DNA of 64,000 nt from assembly GCA_019915135.1 (NCBI GenBank), contig JAHLMK010000003.1:992001-1056000 (forward strand), in the 5' to 3' direction. The translations under genes were made by a program, and so were the position numbers. How positions within the stretch are numbered: the first letter of the stretch is position 1; each line of letters begins with the position of its first letter. Under the pieces are notes generated by a model. That model saw nothing but the letters and a program-made list of their open reading frames with translations, did not search any database and was not told the origin of the DNA. Below are positions 26,558 through 37,535 of this stretch, in pieces. This stretch comes from Strobilurus pachycystidiatus (lineage: Eukaryota; Basidiomycota; Agaricomycetes; Agaricales; Physalacriaceae).

Positions 26558-26822
26558 AATAGAGCAACGACCAATGCTTAGATGTAGATCGGTATTTGTC
26601 ATCATGTACGTCTCAGTAACCAAAGAGGACTGCAAGAAATCGGTAGATGATTTTCTGCGCCACATGGGATGATAAGTCTCAGTCTTACATCTACGTCAGG
26701 TGCTTACTGCCTGGTTTACTTCGAAGTTCGTCACCCTAGGGCCTATACTATAGTAGTACAGTTACACTGTGTCAGTTTAATTTTAGAGTCAAAAGGCAAG
26801 ATTCGAAAAAACAAGAAAATAT

Positions 26823-26895
26823 GATTCGACCCAGGCTCGAACTGAGGACCTTCTGTGTGTTAGACAGATGCGATAACCAACTACGCCATCGAACC
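26823..26895 (-). tRNA. tRNA-Val (anticodon AAC)
   Basis: The reverse strand folds as a 73-nt cloverleaf. The acceptor arms GGTTCGA and TCGAATC pair with one G-U. The anticodon arm is TCTGT-CTAACAC-ACAGA with anticodon AAC. The T-arm is CTCAG-TTCGAGC-CTGGG. A-box and B-box (GTTCGAGCC) promoter elements are present and there is no intron. It lies between the FMO 3' end and the pepsin-like gene. Confidence 0.92.
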
Positions 26896-27088
26896 ATGCA
26901 CTTAGGGCACTAATGGCCAATAGAATCAAAACGAAGATAAGCACTGTACTAACAGCATGGAAACAATATAAACTCATATTAAGGGTGAGTTCAGAAAGAT
27001 CGACAAAGTGTATTGATATCGTACAGAGAAAGCCTTACATTAGTGAGATCCTAGAGTTCCAAAGTATGATCATGAAAAGTAGTATACA

Positions 27089-29090
27089 TCAAGCCCGCTT
27101 TTGGCGCTTCCCGCCTTCGGGCGGAGGACCGATGAGAACAGGTTCACCACTATACTGATGCCTGATCGCAGAGCCTCCACCTTCGCGACCCGGCGCGTTG
27201 AGGTATGGAGGAGGAGAGTCGGGATCGGCAGTCGCCATGTTCGTATCCGTACCAACGACCGTGTTGCTATACGAGATCGAATGGCTCACCGAAGTCGGCA
27301 AGGTCATATTCTGTGACATCGGAGAGGATTGGCCGCTATGCTGAGAGTATAGATGCGACTGAGGGCTGTGTGGCTGAGAGGTATGTCCTCCCTGAGTGTC
27401 ACCGAGACCGAGAAGATATGGATTGAACTCGGGTGCTGTTGGCGACACCTCTTTCCCGGACATGCTGCGCTCGTGCTCATGGCCCGCCTGAGTCTGCTTC
27501 CGGCGACGGTATATCAAGAAAGCAACGAGCGCGACCAGGGCTACGAATCCTGCCGATCCCACTGCTATTCCAGCAATTTGCCCTCCAGATAGCCCGGCGC
27601 TCTTTGTCTTGGCGACTAGTCTGTTCGCAAAGCCAACATTGCCCGAAGCAGAGCCAGAGATAACAAACATGCTATAGAAGGTAATGATGAGCCCAGAATT
27701 CACATGTTAGCTGAGCTCTCTCACAGATAGAGCTTCGAAATGAGCCCAGAGCCGAGAAGATACTCCGTCGCTGAAGGCGTTATCCATTCCTCGATGGTGC
27801 CAAAGCATTGACCATTTTCCTGCCGAATGAGAGACTTCTCGTCGAGTTGGAACGAGAGGTTTCCAAACGTGAACGCGACCTGCAGACTAGCATCACATGG
27901 CACGGACCACACATTCGAGATGGTGGTATTGGCGAACTTGACTGCTTTCGGTATATTGGCATCTAATTGAAGAAATGACAACCATCAGCTAAGAACCAAA
28001 GCGCAGTTGGATCAACGTACAAATCAATGCCGTCTCCTCCTGTGGGAATATAGCTGACTGCACAATCGGATCCAGGACAGTCACAAGGTCTCCAGAGCGC
28101 GTCAGCGTTAAGTTATTCGCAGAGAGCGTCCAGCGATCCATCTTGATATAAAAGTCATAAGTGAGCCCCGTGGCGTTAAAGTTTGAGGAGTTCATGGGGA
28201 CCATGTCCTTCCACACCACGTTTGCGCTATCGTATGCGTTCCGATCGGGCTGTATCCAATGCAGGACACCTCCGTCGTTCGAGGATGTGTCCTCAGGACC
28301 GTTGATCATCATACCATAAGAAAAATTACTCCGGGAAGGATTCCTTGCGAGCCAGCCGGCTATGACTGTGGAGTCGAAGTCCTTTTCGACTATACAGTAT
28401 CAGGAACCGAGTCTGTAGAGGAGATAAACGACCTCACGCCCGTTGGTCCCGAGACCAAACACGCCTGTCATTCCAGGTGAAAACGAATCGGATTTATTTG
28501 CGATGATAACTACCGGGAAGTGAGCACGCGGCTTCGGAAGACTCGAGTTGTATAACGTACTGGACTGGTTAGGATAAACCCAAGGTGCGCTGGCATTAAC
28601 CGTCGTGAGTGTGCAGTCTTCCTTGATAACATTGCCGCTCGCTGATTCCCCAGCCCATGAAATGTTTTGCGCGGTGTTCAGCGACTCGGCGGTAGCGGAC
28701 TTGCTCTGGTTGTACCTGCGGCGGTATTTTCACTACGCCACCCCGGTGACATAATAAAAGGCACATACCCATTTGATTCGATGATGTTACACGAGTTGCA
28801 TGCATCTCCCGCTACCATGGAATAACCAGTCCCCGTTGTCACTGCGAAATTGAACCTCTGCACGTTGGGGCCTGGAGACTGAGATGGTTCGGCCACGAAG
28901 ATCAACCGTTGGTAAGGAAATAGAAGGATTTACGCACCATGTTGATCCCGACGAGGTACTTGCGGTCAGATGTCATGGTGAGAGGAACAGTCAGAGTCTG
29001 TAGCGGCGGGAGATCGTCCCGACCCAACAATGATAGACGTGCATAGGCCAAGAAGACTTGACTGAGGAGGACGACATAGAGGACAAACAT
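27089..29090 (-). CDS. Single-pass membrane protein with degenerate pepsin-like ectodomain
   Basis: The start at 29090 gives a signal peptide (MFVLYVVLLSQVFLAYA). The ectodomain is N-glycosylation-rich (NLTLT, NSSNFNATG, NQSST). It has the layout of A1 aspartic proteases: YLVGINM, then FAVTTGTGYSMVAGDACNSC where active enzymes have DTGSS. GVFGLGTNG follows, then TYDFYIKMDRWTLSANNLTL, and VPCDASLQVAFTFGNLSFQ. The first catalytic Asp position is Thr, and the second DSGT-like site near 28060 is not apparent. A transmembrane helix (GIAVGSAGFVALVALVAFLIY) is followed by basic RRRK. The cytoplasmic tail of about 130 residues is rich in Ser, Pro, His and Gln, with a PPPY motif (SPPPYLNAP). About five exons. 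I infer a non-catalytic pepsin-fold sensor or adhesin; the exact family is not recognised. Confidence 0.68.
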
Positions 29091-31388
29091 GATGGGGGCG
29101 ACCGGGCAACGAGCGGAGAACGCTGAGACAAAATGTGTCCGCTATATAAGCTCAGTAATGAAGACCGAAATACATATTCGTCCAGGGTTGGGCATGCATT
29201 CCCGGTTCCCTCAAAATCGGTACCGAAGGAGATATCATGAAGTTGATGGTGGGGACGAGATCACAGGCCCCTTGTTGGGCCGACCCATTCATTCCAAGCA
29301 TCAAACGGGCCGCATTAGAGCAAGTCAACTGAGTCCAAGAAGAAGGAAGGTACATTGTTGACCAAGAACCGCGCACATAACGTTATAGTCGATCGCATTT
29401 GACAGGTTCTCCTGAAAACAATCGTGGTCTTGTTCAATCCGACAACTCTATCCGTGCTCAAGGTGATAGCGCTAAACCTTGCATCACAGTTGAAGGCAGT
29501 GCGAATGATGAACAACTCTCGTGGTCGATGGTTTGAACACCTTCGTACCTCGCTGCGCAATGAATCGAGAGAAAGCATACTGGGACCAGTGCCATCGTTC
29601 TGTGGCAGGAGATAAGAATCGTGACACTTGATAAGAACTAGAAGGACGGACGGGGACGAATTTGTTTGAGAAGCATGGCAAGACGCTTTCGAGATGAGCA
29701 ATTCGCTCCGCAGACAGCGAGATATAGAGTGCGTCCAGGTGACTGAGGAGTTGCTCGACCTTGCGTCCGCCAACAAGTGGAAGAACGCAGGTGTCTTCTG
29801 CAAGTCATACGCAAGGGCAACTGAAGAGGTGATGAGACAGATCCACCTGCATATGGCGCACGGCGCCTACCAGGATAGATCCTGATCTTATTCGCCACCT
29901 TTTCAAGGGCCTGAGAAACTTTGACCTCGGGCGAAAAAAAAGACATACCCCAAGGCTTGACGAGCTGCTTCTTCGTAGACGGTGCGAAAATTGCCATCGT
30001 CCGGCCCCAAGGGGCAGGGGTGAGTCCAAGCGTATGCGCCATTGGGATGATTTCCCGCTCGATGGATCGATTCGTAAGGTTCTACTTGCAGTGACCGGTA
30101 AATAACGAGAGGTTTCTTTCCGTAAAGCTAAGCATACAAGGATGATACGCGCCACGGTAGCACTTGGAACGGCCGGGAGCAAGACGACCGTGTCGGCTCT
30201 AGCGACCCAGGCTGGCCTGCCCGAAGCACCCTGGAGTGGAAACATGAGCGCTCATACAGCGATATACACCGACGACGCACGAATAGATTTGCTTTAGGTG
30301 ACGAGTTTGCGAAGGCTGTTCTGGAGCTCCTCAGCGGGAGTTTCAAAATTCCACCACTGAGCAGAGTGTCGGTGGCGTCGGTCCTGAACTTTTCGCAGAC
30401 TGTCTTTGCCCGATATATAGAGCGACTGCTGAACAAAGGATCCCGGTACTTGTAAGTCATAGCATTGTACTGGCAGGTGAATGTTAGAGCGGCGCGCCAG
30501 CAAAGGCAAGTAAGTTGACACACCTTCATGGCAGTGATGGCTCGGAGTTGAGAACAGATGCCGCGCTTCTCCTCCCATTAGCCGGTGAAGTGTTCGGAGG
30601 ACGCAGTCTAGCTGCTAGTGAGTCAGACGACTCGTTTCACCCAGGTGGGACCAACTAGCTATCAGTGTTGTTGACGAAGTCCCCGCCATTGTCCACGAAA
30701 CTCTACCGTACTTGGCCCACTGATCGCCGATGGACATGGCCCCAAAGCGAGAGGAAACGTTGAGGCCAGCGAGAGGGAAAAGGACCGATGAACGCCTGGG
30801 ATTATGGAGGGCCAAGAGACGTGAAGAGACGATCGTGCCCGATGGCCATTGCGAAATGCGTGGTTATTTGGCCTTTTCATACTGTATATAGCATCTGGGT
30901 GGGACATCGAGCGAAGGAACGCGTTACAATTCTTGCTTGCCAGTCAACAGAGGAAGCAAGTCGAGGGCAATTGCCTGGGAATTGATAAGGCTGGTGGATA
31001 TCAATGAATGGAGGACACGGAAGCGGTTAGGAACACTAACAATTGCAGGATATCTGCCAAAACATCTCAGTCGTCCCATGGGTGACTTGACCAAGAGACA
31101 TCGTATCCGATAATGGTCATAGACTAGAGAAGTCGCCTCTAGATAGTACTAGTAGCCTGTCGAATTCACTACAAGTGGCTATCTTCATGGGAAACTCCAA
31201 CCGTTCCTATTCCCTGTCTCCGCAGAATCGAACGTCCAGGCGCGCATTCAACGTTCAGGGATTGCACGGGTCGTGGATGCAAGACGTGCGCGGGCGCTAT
31301 GACGGTCGGAGAAGAGGTAGTGTTCAATTACGTAATTCAAGGAATGAAGGACAGAAAGGCTTCTTCATCGGAACAAAATCGTCAAAAA
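29091..31388. other. Gene-poor stretch, possible decayed gene on the minus strand
   Basis: No intact gene could be assembled. Around 29640-30580 on the minus strand short frames such as ETPAEELQNSLRKL, and KYRDPLFSSRS..VCEKF in another frame, recall the helix B-C region of fungal cytochrome P450s. No haem-binding Cys motif or I-helix was found and frames shift between fragments. The remainder, up to the 3' end of the second F-box gene, shows nothing recognisable. Confidence 0.25.
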
Positions 31389-33155
31389 CTATGTTAGATA
31401 ACCCGAATAATCCACCGCACGCTTAACATTCGTCAAGAGCGAAAGTCCGTATGGCTGCAGTCCCTTGCACACCACGTCCCGTTCTATATCCTCTCGCTCT
31501 CCAAGATTACCCTCGCCTTCGACAAACCAACACAGCTCGATAGACGCCATGGGGGCCACCTGGCACCGCGACGCGACCATCTCGATGAAAAGGTCACCAT
31601 CAAAGTCGAGCAACCCATGAAGAACCAGTAGCCGGAGTCGTGGTGCAAGGACATCCGAGTCGGGCTGAATCGTCAATGCCTTGACCACCTCGTTACTGAT
31701 CCCAGAGCAGTTCATGATCCGCAGATCCGATAAGGTGGGTACCGCGCAGAATAAACGAACAATATCCTCGTGGCCGACGTTCCCGTTCTGGTAATGAAGA
31801 TAGTCCAAAGGCGGCTTGGATTTCTCGAGGAAATCGACAAGATCAATGAATGTTTTCAAGGAATCTCGTTTTCCGAGACGTTTATGCTTCCCCGTGTGCA
31901 CTACAAGACGCGTGAGCGCGGGCGCGATGAGATGGGACAATACGTCGGAGACGGGATTTGAGGTTCTGTTTGCCCATATCTCTATGAAGAGATATGTGAG
32001 ATGTTCGCATTTGATGAGTGCAAATTCTTGTACGAGTTCATCCTTATTGCCTTCTATGCGGACATGGCAGTTATGGATGTTGGGGGTACGTAGAAGCATC
32101 GTCAGGATGTCCACTTGGTGGGGGCCGGTAATTTCACTGTGGACTGGTAGGAAAACGTGTGAAGAACGAAAATTGACTAGCTGCTCCCATGGCATTTGGC
32201 CAAAAGTGTCCGAACGGGGCAGGTCCGAGTTCATGTCCGTCATACTCACATTGGTGAGCCGTGGACAAACCCGAAAGACGTCAACGATGGGTAAATCCTG
32301 ATGCCAGTCATAGTTTGGAGGTCGGAGGAATACAAGTGATAGGTTCTCGAGAGCGAGAAGGCGGTTGGCAAACGGAGCAAGGTCTGGTAGAAAGATGACG
32401 GATACACAAAGCTCCCATTCCTTGATACGGCTGGCAAAGGGTAGCAAGAGATAAATGAGCTCGGGTTGGAGGCGCTTCTTCTCAGAGCAAATGCAAAGCG
32501 ATAGTTTGCACAGACGCGTACGGTCAAGTTGAAGAGCAAGACGCGCCATGCTCCTCCGCCGCTGCTCCCGCTCATCCGGAACGACCAGCGTTATGGTTGA
32601 CCACAACTGGGGGACGTCAAGGAGCACTCTACGCCAGCCTTTGCAGACGAGCTCAAGGCTCCAGAGCGCGTTTTCCGAGGGGTGGATGTCCCAGAAAATG
32701 GGACTGTCCTCCGGAATATCTGGTTTTACGGTCCTGCGGACAGGAAATTCGATGGTGAAGGAAAAGATATGGGAAAGGATCTCCGGAGGTAAACGTCGAA
32801 CAGGGCTAAGGATCCCTCTGCGTTCTCGGATGGAGTCGCTTATCTTCTGGCGCTGTTCGTGTAGACGGCCCAAGAGCCCGTCGACATTGGTCTTCTGCAA
32901 GACAAGGGTGGCGGCGAAGGTGGCAAGGTTGAGCGACGTTTGGTCAAGGGCGGCGAGACGCGACTCCAACTCTGCTATCGCGTCGTTGAGATTGCTCTCC
33001 TCCGAGCTGGATGGGGCATTATTGGTGGAAGCAAGAGTCGATAATTCCGGCTTGGCGTGGATTGATTCTTCCTCTCCAGGTGAAAAATTCGGAAGGATGT
33101 GGTTTTGACATGAACAGTCTGATGAGCAAGGCCGCCACACCGGTATTGAGACCAT
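31389..33155 (-). CDS. F-box protein with LRR-like repeats (copy 2 of inverted duplicate)
   Basis: This is an intronless frame of about 588 residues from the ATG complementary to 33153-33155, equivalent to the start of copy 1 (MVSIPVWRPCSSDCSCQNHI). It has the same order of parts: coiled coil (LESRLAALDQTSLNL), F-box (RRLPPEILSHIFSF, LVCKGWRRVLLDVPQLWS) and leucine-rich body. The conserved end has SRCQVAPMASIELCWFVEGEGN. The N-terminal 230 residues and the C-terminal 130 are almost the same as copy 1. The centre (about residues 280-400) differs by many substitutions and a small length change, for example MTDMNSDLPRSDTFGQMPW against MTDAVPVFRRALYNMPW. Both frames are intact, so both copies are probably functional. 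The role is presumably SCF ubiquitin ligase specificity; the target is unknown. Confidence 0.82.
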   Translation of the reverse strand: MVSIPVWRPCSSDCSCQNHILPNFSPGEEESIHAKPELSTLASTNNAPSSSEESNLNDAIAELESRLAALDQTSLNLATFAATLVLQKTNVDGLLGRLHEQRQKISDSIRERRGILSPVRRLPPEILSHIFSFTIEFPVRRTVKPDIPEDSPIFWDIHPSENALWSLELVCKGWRRVLLDVPQLWSTITLVVPDEREQRRRSMARLALQLDRTRLCKLSLCICSEKKRLQPELIYLLLPFASRIKEWELCVSVIFLPDLAPFANRLLALENLSLVFLRPPNYDWHQDLPIVDVFRVCPRLTNVSMTDMNSDLPRSDTFGQMPWEQLVNFRSSHVFLPVHSEITGPHQVDILTMLLRTPNIHNCHVRIEGNKDELVQEFALIKCEHLTYLFIEIWANRTSNPVSDVLSHLIAPALTRLVVHTGKHKRLGKRDSLKTFIDLVDFLEKSKPPLDYLHYQNGNVGHEDIVRLFCAVPTLSDLRIMNCSGISNEVVKALTIQPDSDVLAPRLRLLVLHGLLDFDGDLFIEMVASRCQVAPMASIELCWFVEGEGNLGEREDIERDVVCKGLQPYGLSLLTNVKRAVDYSGYLT

Positions 33156-33316
33156 TACTGAAGCCAAAGTTGAGCAAACCCGAAGCCGTGTTCGCAAACC
33201 GAGCTTACCAGATGAGCGAAGAGAACCAAGTCCCAAATTACGGATGACGTAATCTGTTTCTGGGTCCTTGTGTGCGTGTGTAGTCCCGAGCTTCTCTCTG
33301 TTCCTCCCCGCGACCT
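31389..33316 (-). repeat. Inverted segmental duplication, right unit
   Basis: Reverse-strand counterpart of 6221-8148, covering the F-box gene and about 160 bp of its upstream flank. Homology in the flank ends near 33316. Confidence 0.85.
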
Positions 33317-33967
33317 ACTCCAAGTAATGCCCTACAACTACAACCACTAGCTAATACTAGGACAACGATTTCTCAAACTGACGGCACCCGCCAGTCTACT
33401 CACATGAAACTTCCTGGACTTTACTCCTTCCCCTCCAGCTCAATGAGCAGCCGACATAGAAACTAGGCTAATGCAGCGTAAAGAACGGGAACTCCCTAAT
33501 CACAGCGCCTATAGACGTACTCCGACGTTGCCCAGCCCAAAGTGTCTGAAGGGAAGGTTGCTCGTTTCCTAAACGCGACTGTCGCGACAGCAAACCTCAC
33601 TCCCTTTCCTGTTTTTCTTCCCGGACCATCCCACGTTCCCCACCCATACGTGGCACTATATCTTCTACAACATTGGTGTCATTCTCCATGGCCTTATGCT
33701 TATCCCATCACGTCCCATATCTTTGTGGTGTTCATAACCTTCCAATCAATTGTCTCGACACTGTCACTGTCAATGCGAGATATCTTTCATGGCCTTGCGG
33801 TATACACAAATCACACCGACAGATGCTTCGGGCGACCCGTAAGTGGACACGCAAGAAGGAACATTGATACATAAGCTATAGATACAAGAAACTAATTAGA
33901 TCTAACTTACAAAATCCTCAAGACGACAAGAAATAGTTGGCAGCGGTAGGAGTACTCAAATCAGGCT
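33317..33967. other. Intergenic, no gene recognised
   Basis: This is upstream of F-box copy 2 and at the 3' flank of the coiled-coil gene. Short frames only; nothing supported. Confidence 0.4.
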
Positions 33968-36080
33968 TCAGGCTTCGTCCTCGTCATCGCTCTCGACGAC
34001 TCGGCGACGCGCTTTGAGGGCGCGTTCGGATCGCCTGAGGCTCGGAGTGTCAGACACTTCGGGAACCGCGACGTGCTCTGACTCTGAGTCGAAGTCTGAT
34101 GCCTCCGACTGCTCGACGCCAGCATTTGAAGGCCCCGATCCTCCTGATTCGTCAAGAACACCGTCACGGATTGCTCTGGCAACAAATTCGTGATCGTATC
34201 CGACACAGCGTATTTGTTGGACACCGATGTGCTTTCAAAGATTCAACACAAAGTCATCTCGTGGTGAAATGGCAACCTCACCTCCTCGCCAGCACAGAGC
34301 GCAGCAATGACATCAGCTCGGGAGACTTGTATGCCTTTGCGCTCAGCTTTCTTACTCTTGCGTATGATCGCAACCTCCTTCTTCACCCGCTCCGAAGTTA
34401 TTTCTTGCCCCATCTTCCTAAGCCCGATACGAACACGCATCTCCACATACACCGTTACAAGCTTCTTCGTTGAGATCGACTTTGCCCACTTGGCTTGGGC
34501 CTATTCGCTGTTAGAAAACCTCATGAGACGTATCAAGATAGAGCAGATACCTTTGCAGTGAATCCAGCAAACTCATTCGGCTCAATTTGACCGACTGGCA
34601 TTGTCTCATAACACCCACAATAGAGCCACCGAGAGTGCTTGTTTTTATCTAGGCGATTTGCGAAAACGTACCACACCCCATCTAGGAGTTCATCTCGCGA
34701 CGTGTACATCAGGCCAGAAGCGCCTACTTCGTCGGAGACGAGAGGATCCACTAGCTTGTTTGGCCAGACACATCGGATGCGCCCATAGGTGGAAGGCGGG
34801 GCTCGCTTGAGCGAGGAGTACAGCCCTTGCGTAGCACCTCCGTAAAGCTCATTGATGCGCTTTCTCGAGACAATGAGATCCTTAGGCTGAGCGAGCGTAG
34901 TGTGAAATTTCGGGACATCTCCTAGAAGAAAGCTCGCAATGGGCTATCCGACGACTTAGTCTGATGATTCTCCGCCTATCACTCACTCACCGTCAGTTTT
35001 TTGTCTTTCCTGTTCTCGTCAATCAGAGGTCCTGCTTTCGGTTGTTTGGATGGACCGGACGGTGGAGCAACTCGTCGCATACTCGAAGGAGCCTTCGCCC
35101 GGGTCGACTCGTACTTCAAGCATGTGGTTGGAAGTACAGATACCTTAACCTCCGAGTCGTCTTCGCGCTTTCTCTTCTTCACGTTAGGAGCCTGAGGACT
35201 CCATGGATGTAAGTCGGCGTCCACCTGCATCTGATCATCGTCGGGAGTCGAGCCAGTGGATGTCTTGTGTGTTTGAGCTATGTAAGATTGTGTTCCTTGA
35301 CCAAAAGAATCGACCAACTGACTTTAGGTACAGCGGTTTCTGCTCGAATCGCCTGGGACGAGGATAAGATTGGGGCTGTCGTAGGTTCGACACGAGGTTT
35401 GGATGCTCTGAGTTCAGGCTGCGACGCATCTTCCTGCTTGACAGTACGTCGAGCGCTTGTGATAGGGCGGGGACGCTAGATACATTGAGAAATTTACCGC
35501 TGATGCACTGATGACGGAATGTTATATACCTGTACAATCTCCGGCTCGTCATCTGAAATCTCAATGACTTCAGCTGGATCAAGAGCAGACGCAGAAGACT
35601 TCGGTTGTCGAGATTTCGGGGGAAACGGTAATCTCTGAACGACCACTTCAACAGAGGCTCGCGGTGCTGGCTTCAATTTGGCAGGTGGGACAGAAGGATT
35701 GGCTGCGGCAGCAGGTGGACCCTATCGATTAGGGTCACTTATCGAAGCTGTCCGAGGAGAGAAAGACATGTACAGGTTGTTGAGTCGCAGGGCCCACTGT
35801 AGGCGCCTGTGGACAATTAGCATTTACAAATGCATTCAATCTCGGTAAAGTATACCCTCTTAGCCGATGCAGAATCAAGTTCCGCCTTCAACTCGTCGTT
35901 CGTTCGTTTCAAGTCATTGTTCTCCGATACCAGAGCTACCAGCTGATTGGAAATCTCCGCATTCGTCGTCCGTTCTTGCTGGAATTGAGTAAGAAATTGA
36001 TTCCGTTCGTGTCTGATTTGTTCCTTGTCCGTTTTGAGGCGTGCGTTCTCCTGTCGCAGTCGAGCGAGCTCGTCGTCCAT
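33968..36080 (-). CDS. Nuclear-type coiled-coil protein of unknown function (agaricomycete family)
   Basis: The start at 36080 gives MDDELARLRQENARLKTDK, an N-terminal coiled coil of about 75 residues with heptads to LDSASAKR. Next is a long disordered Pro/Ser/Lys segment with acidic EVIEISDDEPEIVQ (SUMO-interaction-like) and basic KKRKRED (nuclear-localisation-like) motifs. From about 34930 down there is a compact domain with RKRINELYGG, then STYGRIRCVWPN. The DGVWYVFANRLDKNKHSRWLYCGCYE motif is read as two parts around 34670. FAGFTAKAQAKWAKS and MRVRIGLRKMG follow. The last exon has GVQQIRCVGYDHEFV and ends in a basic/acidic tail (RRVVESDDEDEA). At least eight exons. This arrangement resembles uncharacterised agaricomycete proteins with a conserved C-terminal DUF. 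Nuclear location is inferred; function is unknown. Confidence 0.65.
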
Positions 36081-37535
36081 GACGGCAGGAAGAAAGGCTT
36101 AAAGCAGCCGACAGCGGGTACCCCGCCGATCAACTTGAATTTGAAAAAGCTACTTCCACCGTGACCATGAGCGACCTGGGACGCGCAAACTCTTAACAGG
36201 CTTGACGAAGAGTACCATCGTTCTGTAGAATCCAAAAAAAAGGTAGGAACGCGTGCGACCAAACCTTGTATCTCGCGTCCCCTCATCATGTTGTGCGACG
36301 GTTTCATTTCTCTAGAGCCTGGACATAGCTTAACTCCTCATTCCCGCTGCTACAGCTTGTGCTGTAAGTTGCATTTCCTCCTCGCTATCGGCCGTCGCTG
36401 ACAATAGTGGTCACGATCATACAGCTGAGTCCGAAACTCAGCCCTCCAATAAAGCTCACTACTACGCCAGTGGATCAAGGACGCTTTCTCGTAAGGCTGT
36501 TGGCCATGGCAGCCAGCCCTTGCAAGCCAGCATGCTCACGCGTTTCAAGCCTACAAGCTACTTGAAGAGGCTTGAACCAGACGCCAAATCCTTGTCAATG
36601 GAGTGGCGGCGCGTTACTACGCCGCCTGCTACCTAACTAGGAGTGAACGGCTCGCATCGCCGAACTTTCTGCGGCTTCAACCGTACCGCTAATGCGTACC
36701 CTTCCAGGTGCCATACGAACAGGTGTAACTGTATCAAAAGCCATGAACTGCGCCACGCCGCCAACGACCGCCGAAGGCCAACTGGCTTTGCACCCAGAAG
36801 TCACGAGGTACTAAGCCCCCCACTGGCCTGCTGACATGAGCTGAAGTACGCGATACGCTAATGACCACGGGCCGTCTTGGCTTCGCACCCCGGAAGAAAG
36901 TAAACTTACTGAGGGAGGTAAACCTCTCACATGCCTCATCCTCGCTTCCTGTCCAATATGGCTGTGCATTCAATGGCATCCAGATCTACAGTTACCAGAT
37001 GCACTACATAAGTATCCATCATTCAAGAGAAGCACGCACTTGAACTAGATTTCATCGTAGGGATCCTTTCCCAATCAAAGTTGATATCGTTGATTCACTT
37101 CGCAAGCGGAAGCGCGCCATGCAATACAGAACATAGTGAATCCAGCCAGAAGCCGGAGTTTGTCCGATGCTCCGTGCGTATAGGGAGATTCTCCGAGACC
37201 GTCAACATCGCATTTTGGTGGCTTACCTTCCAATACGCTAAAGTTGCGGAATGTGAATCAGTGTGATGTGCGTTTGCCGTTGATGAGGGTGCGACTGAGA
37301 AGACCACGGAAACGAGAGGCCTCATGATACAGCGCGAACAGTAATCGCAGTGTGGAGCTTGTAGGCTACCTGTTCAAACGTTCACCGCCTGGTGCTACTC
37401 TCTCGAACTTGAGAACCGTGATGGACATATTGACAAGTGATGATTAGTCTCCCTTAGTCAGCCTACTATAAAGCCGCAACAAGTTCCGTTTATAGTAGTC
37501 TGATTTCATTCGCGCTACCGATACCGGTACTCAGC
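36081..37535. other. Intergenic, no gene recognised
   Basis: Short unrelated frames only. A 9-bp perfect hairpin (TTCAAGCCT...AGGCTTGAA) lies near 36543-36577 with a loop of about 16 bases. Nothing else was supported. Confidence 0.35.

Noticed and set aside
36543..36577. 9-bp hairpin considered as an RNA gene or terminator
   Set aside because: Short stem in a gene-free area, no downstream T-run or adjacent transcript; such hairpins are expected by chance.
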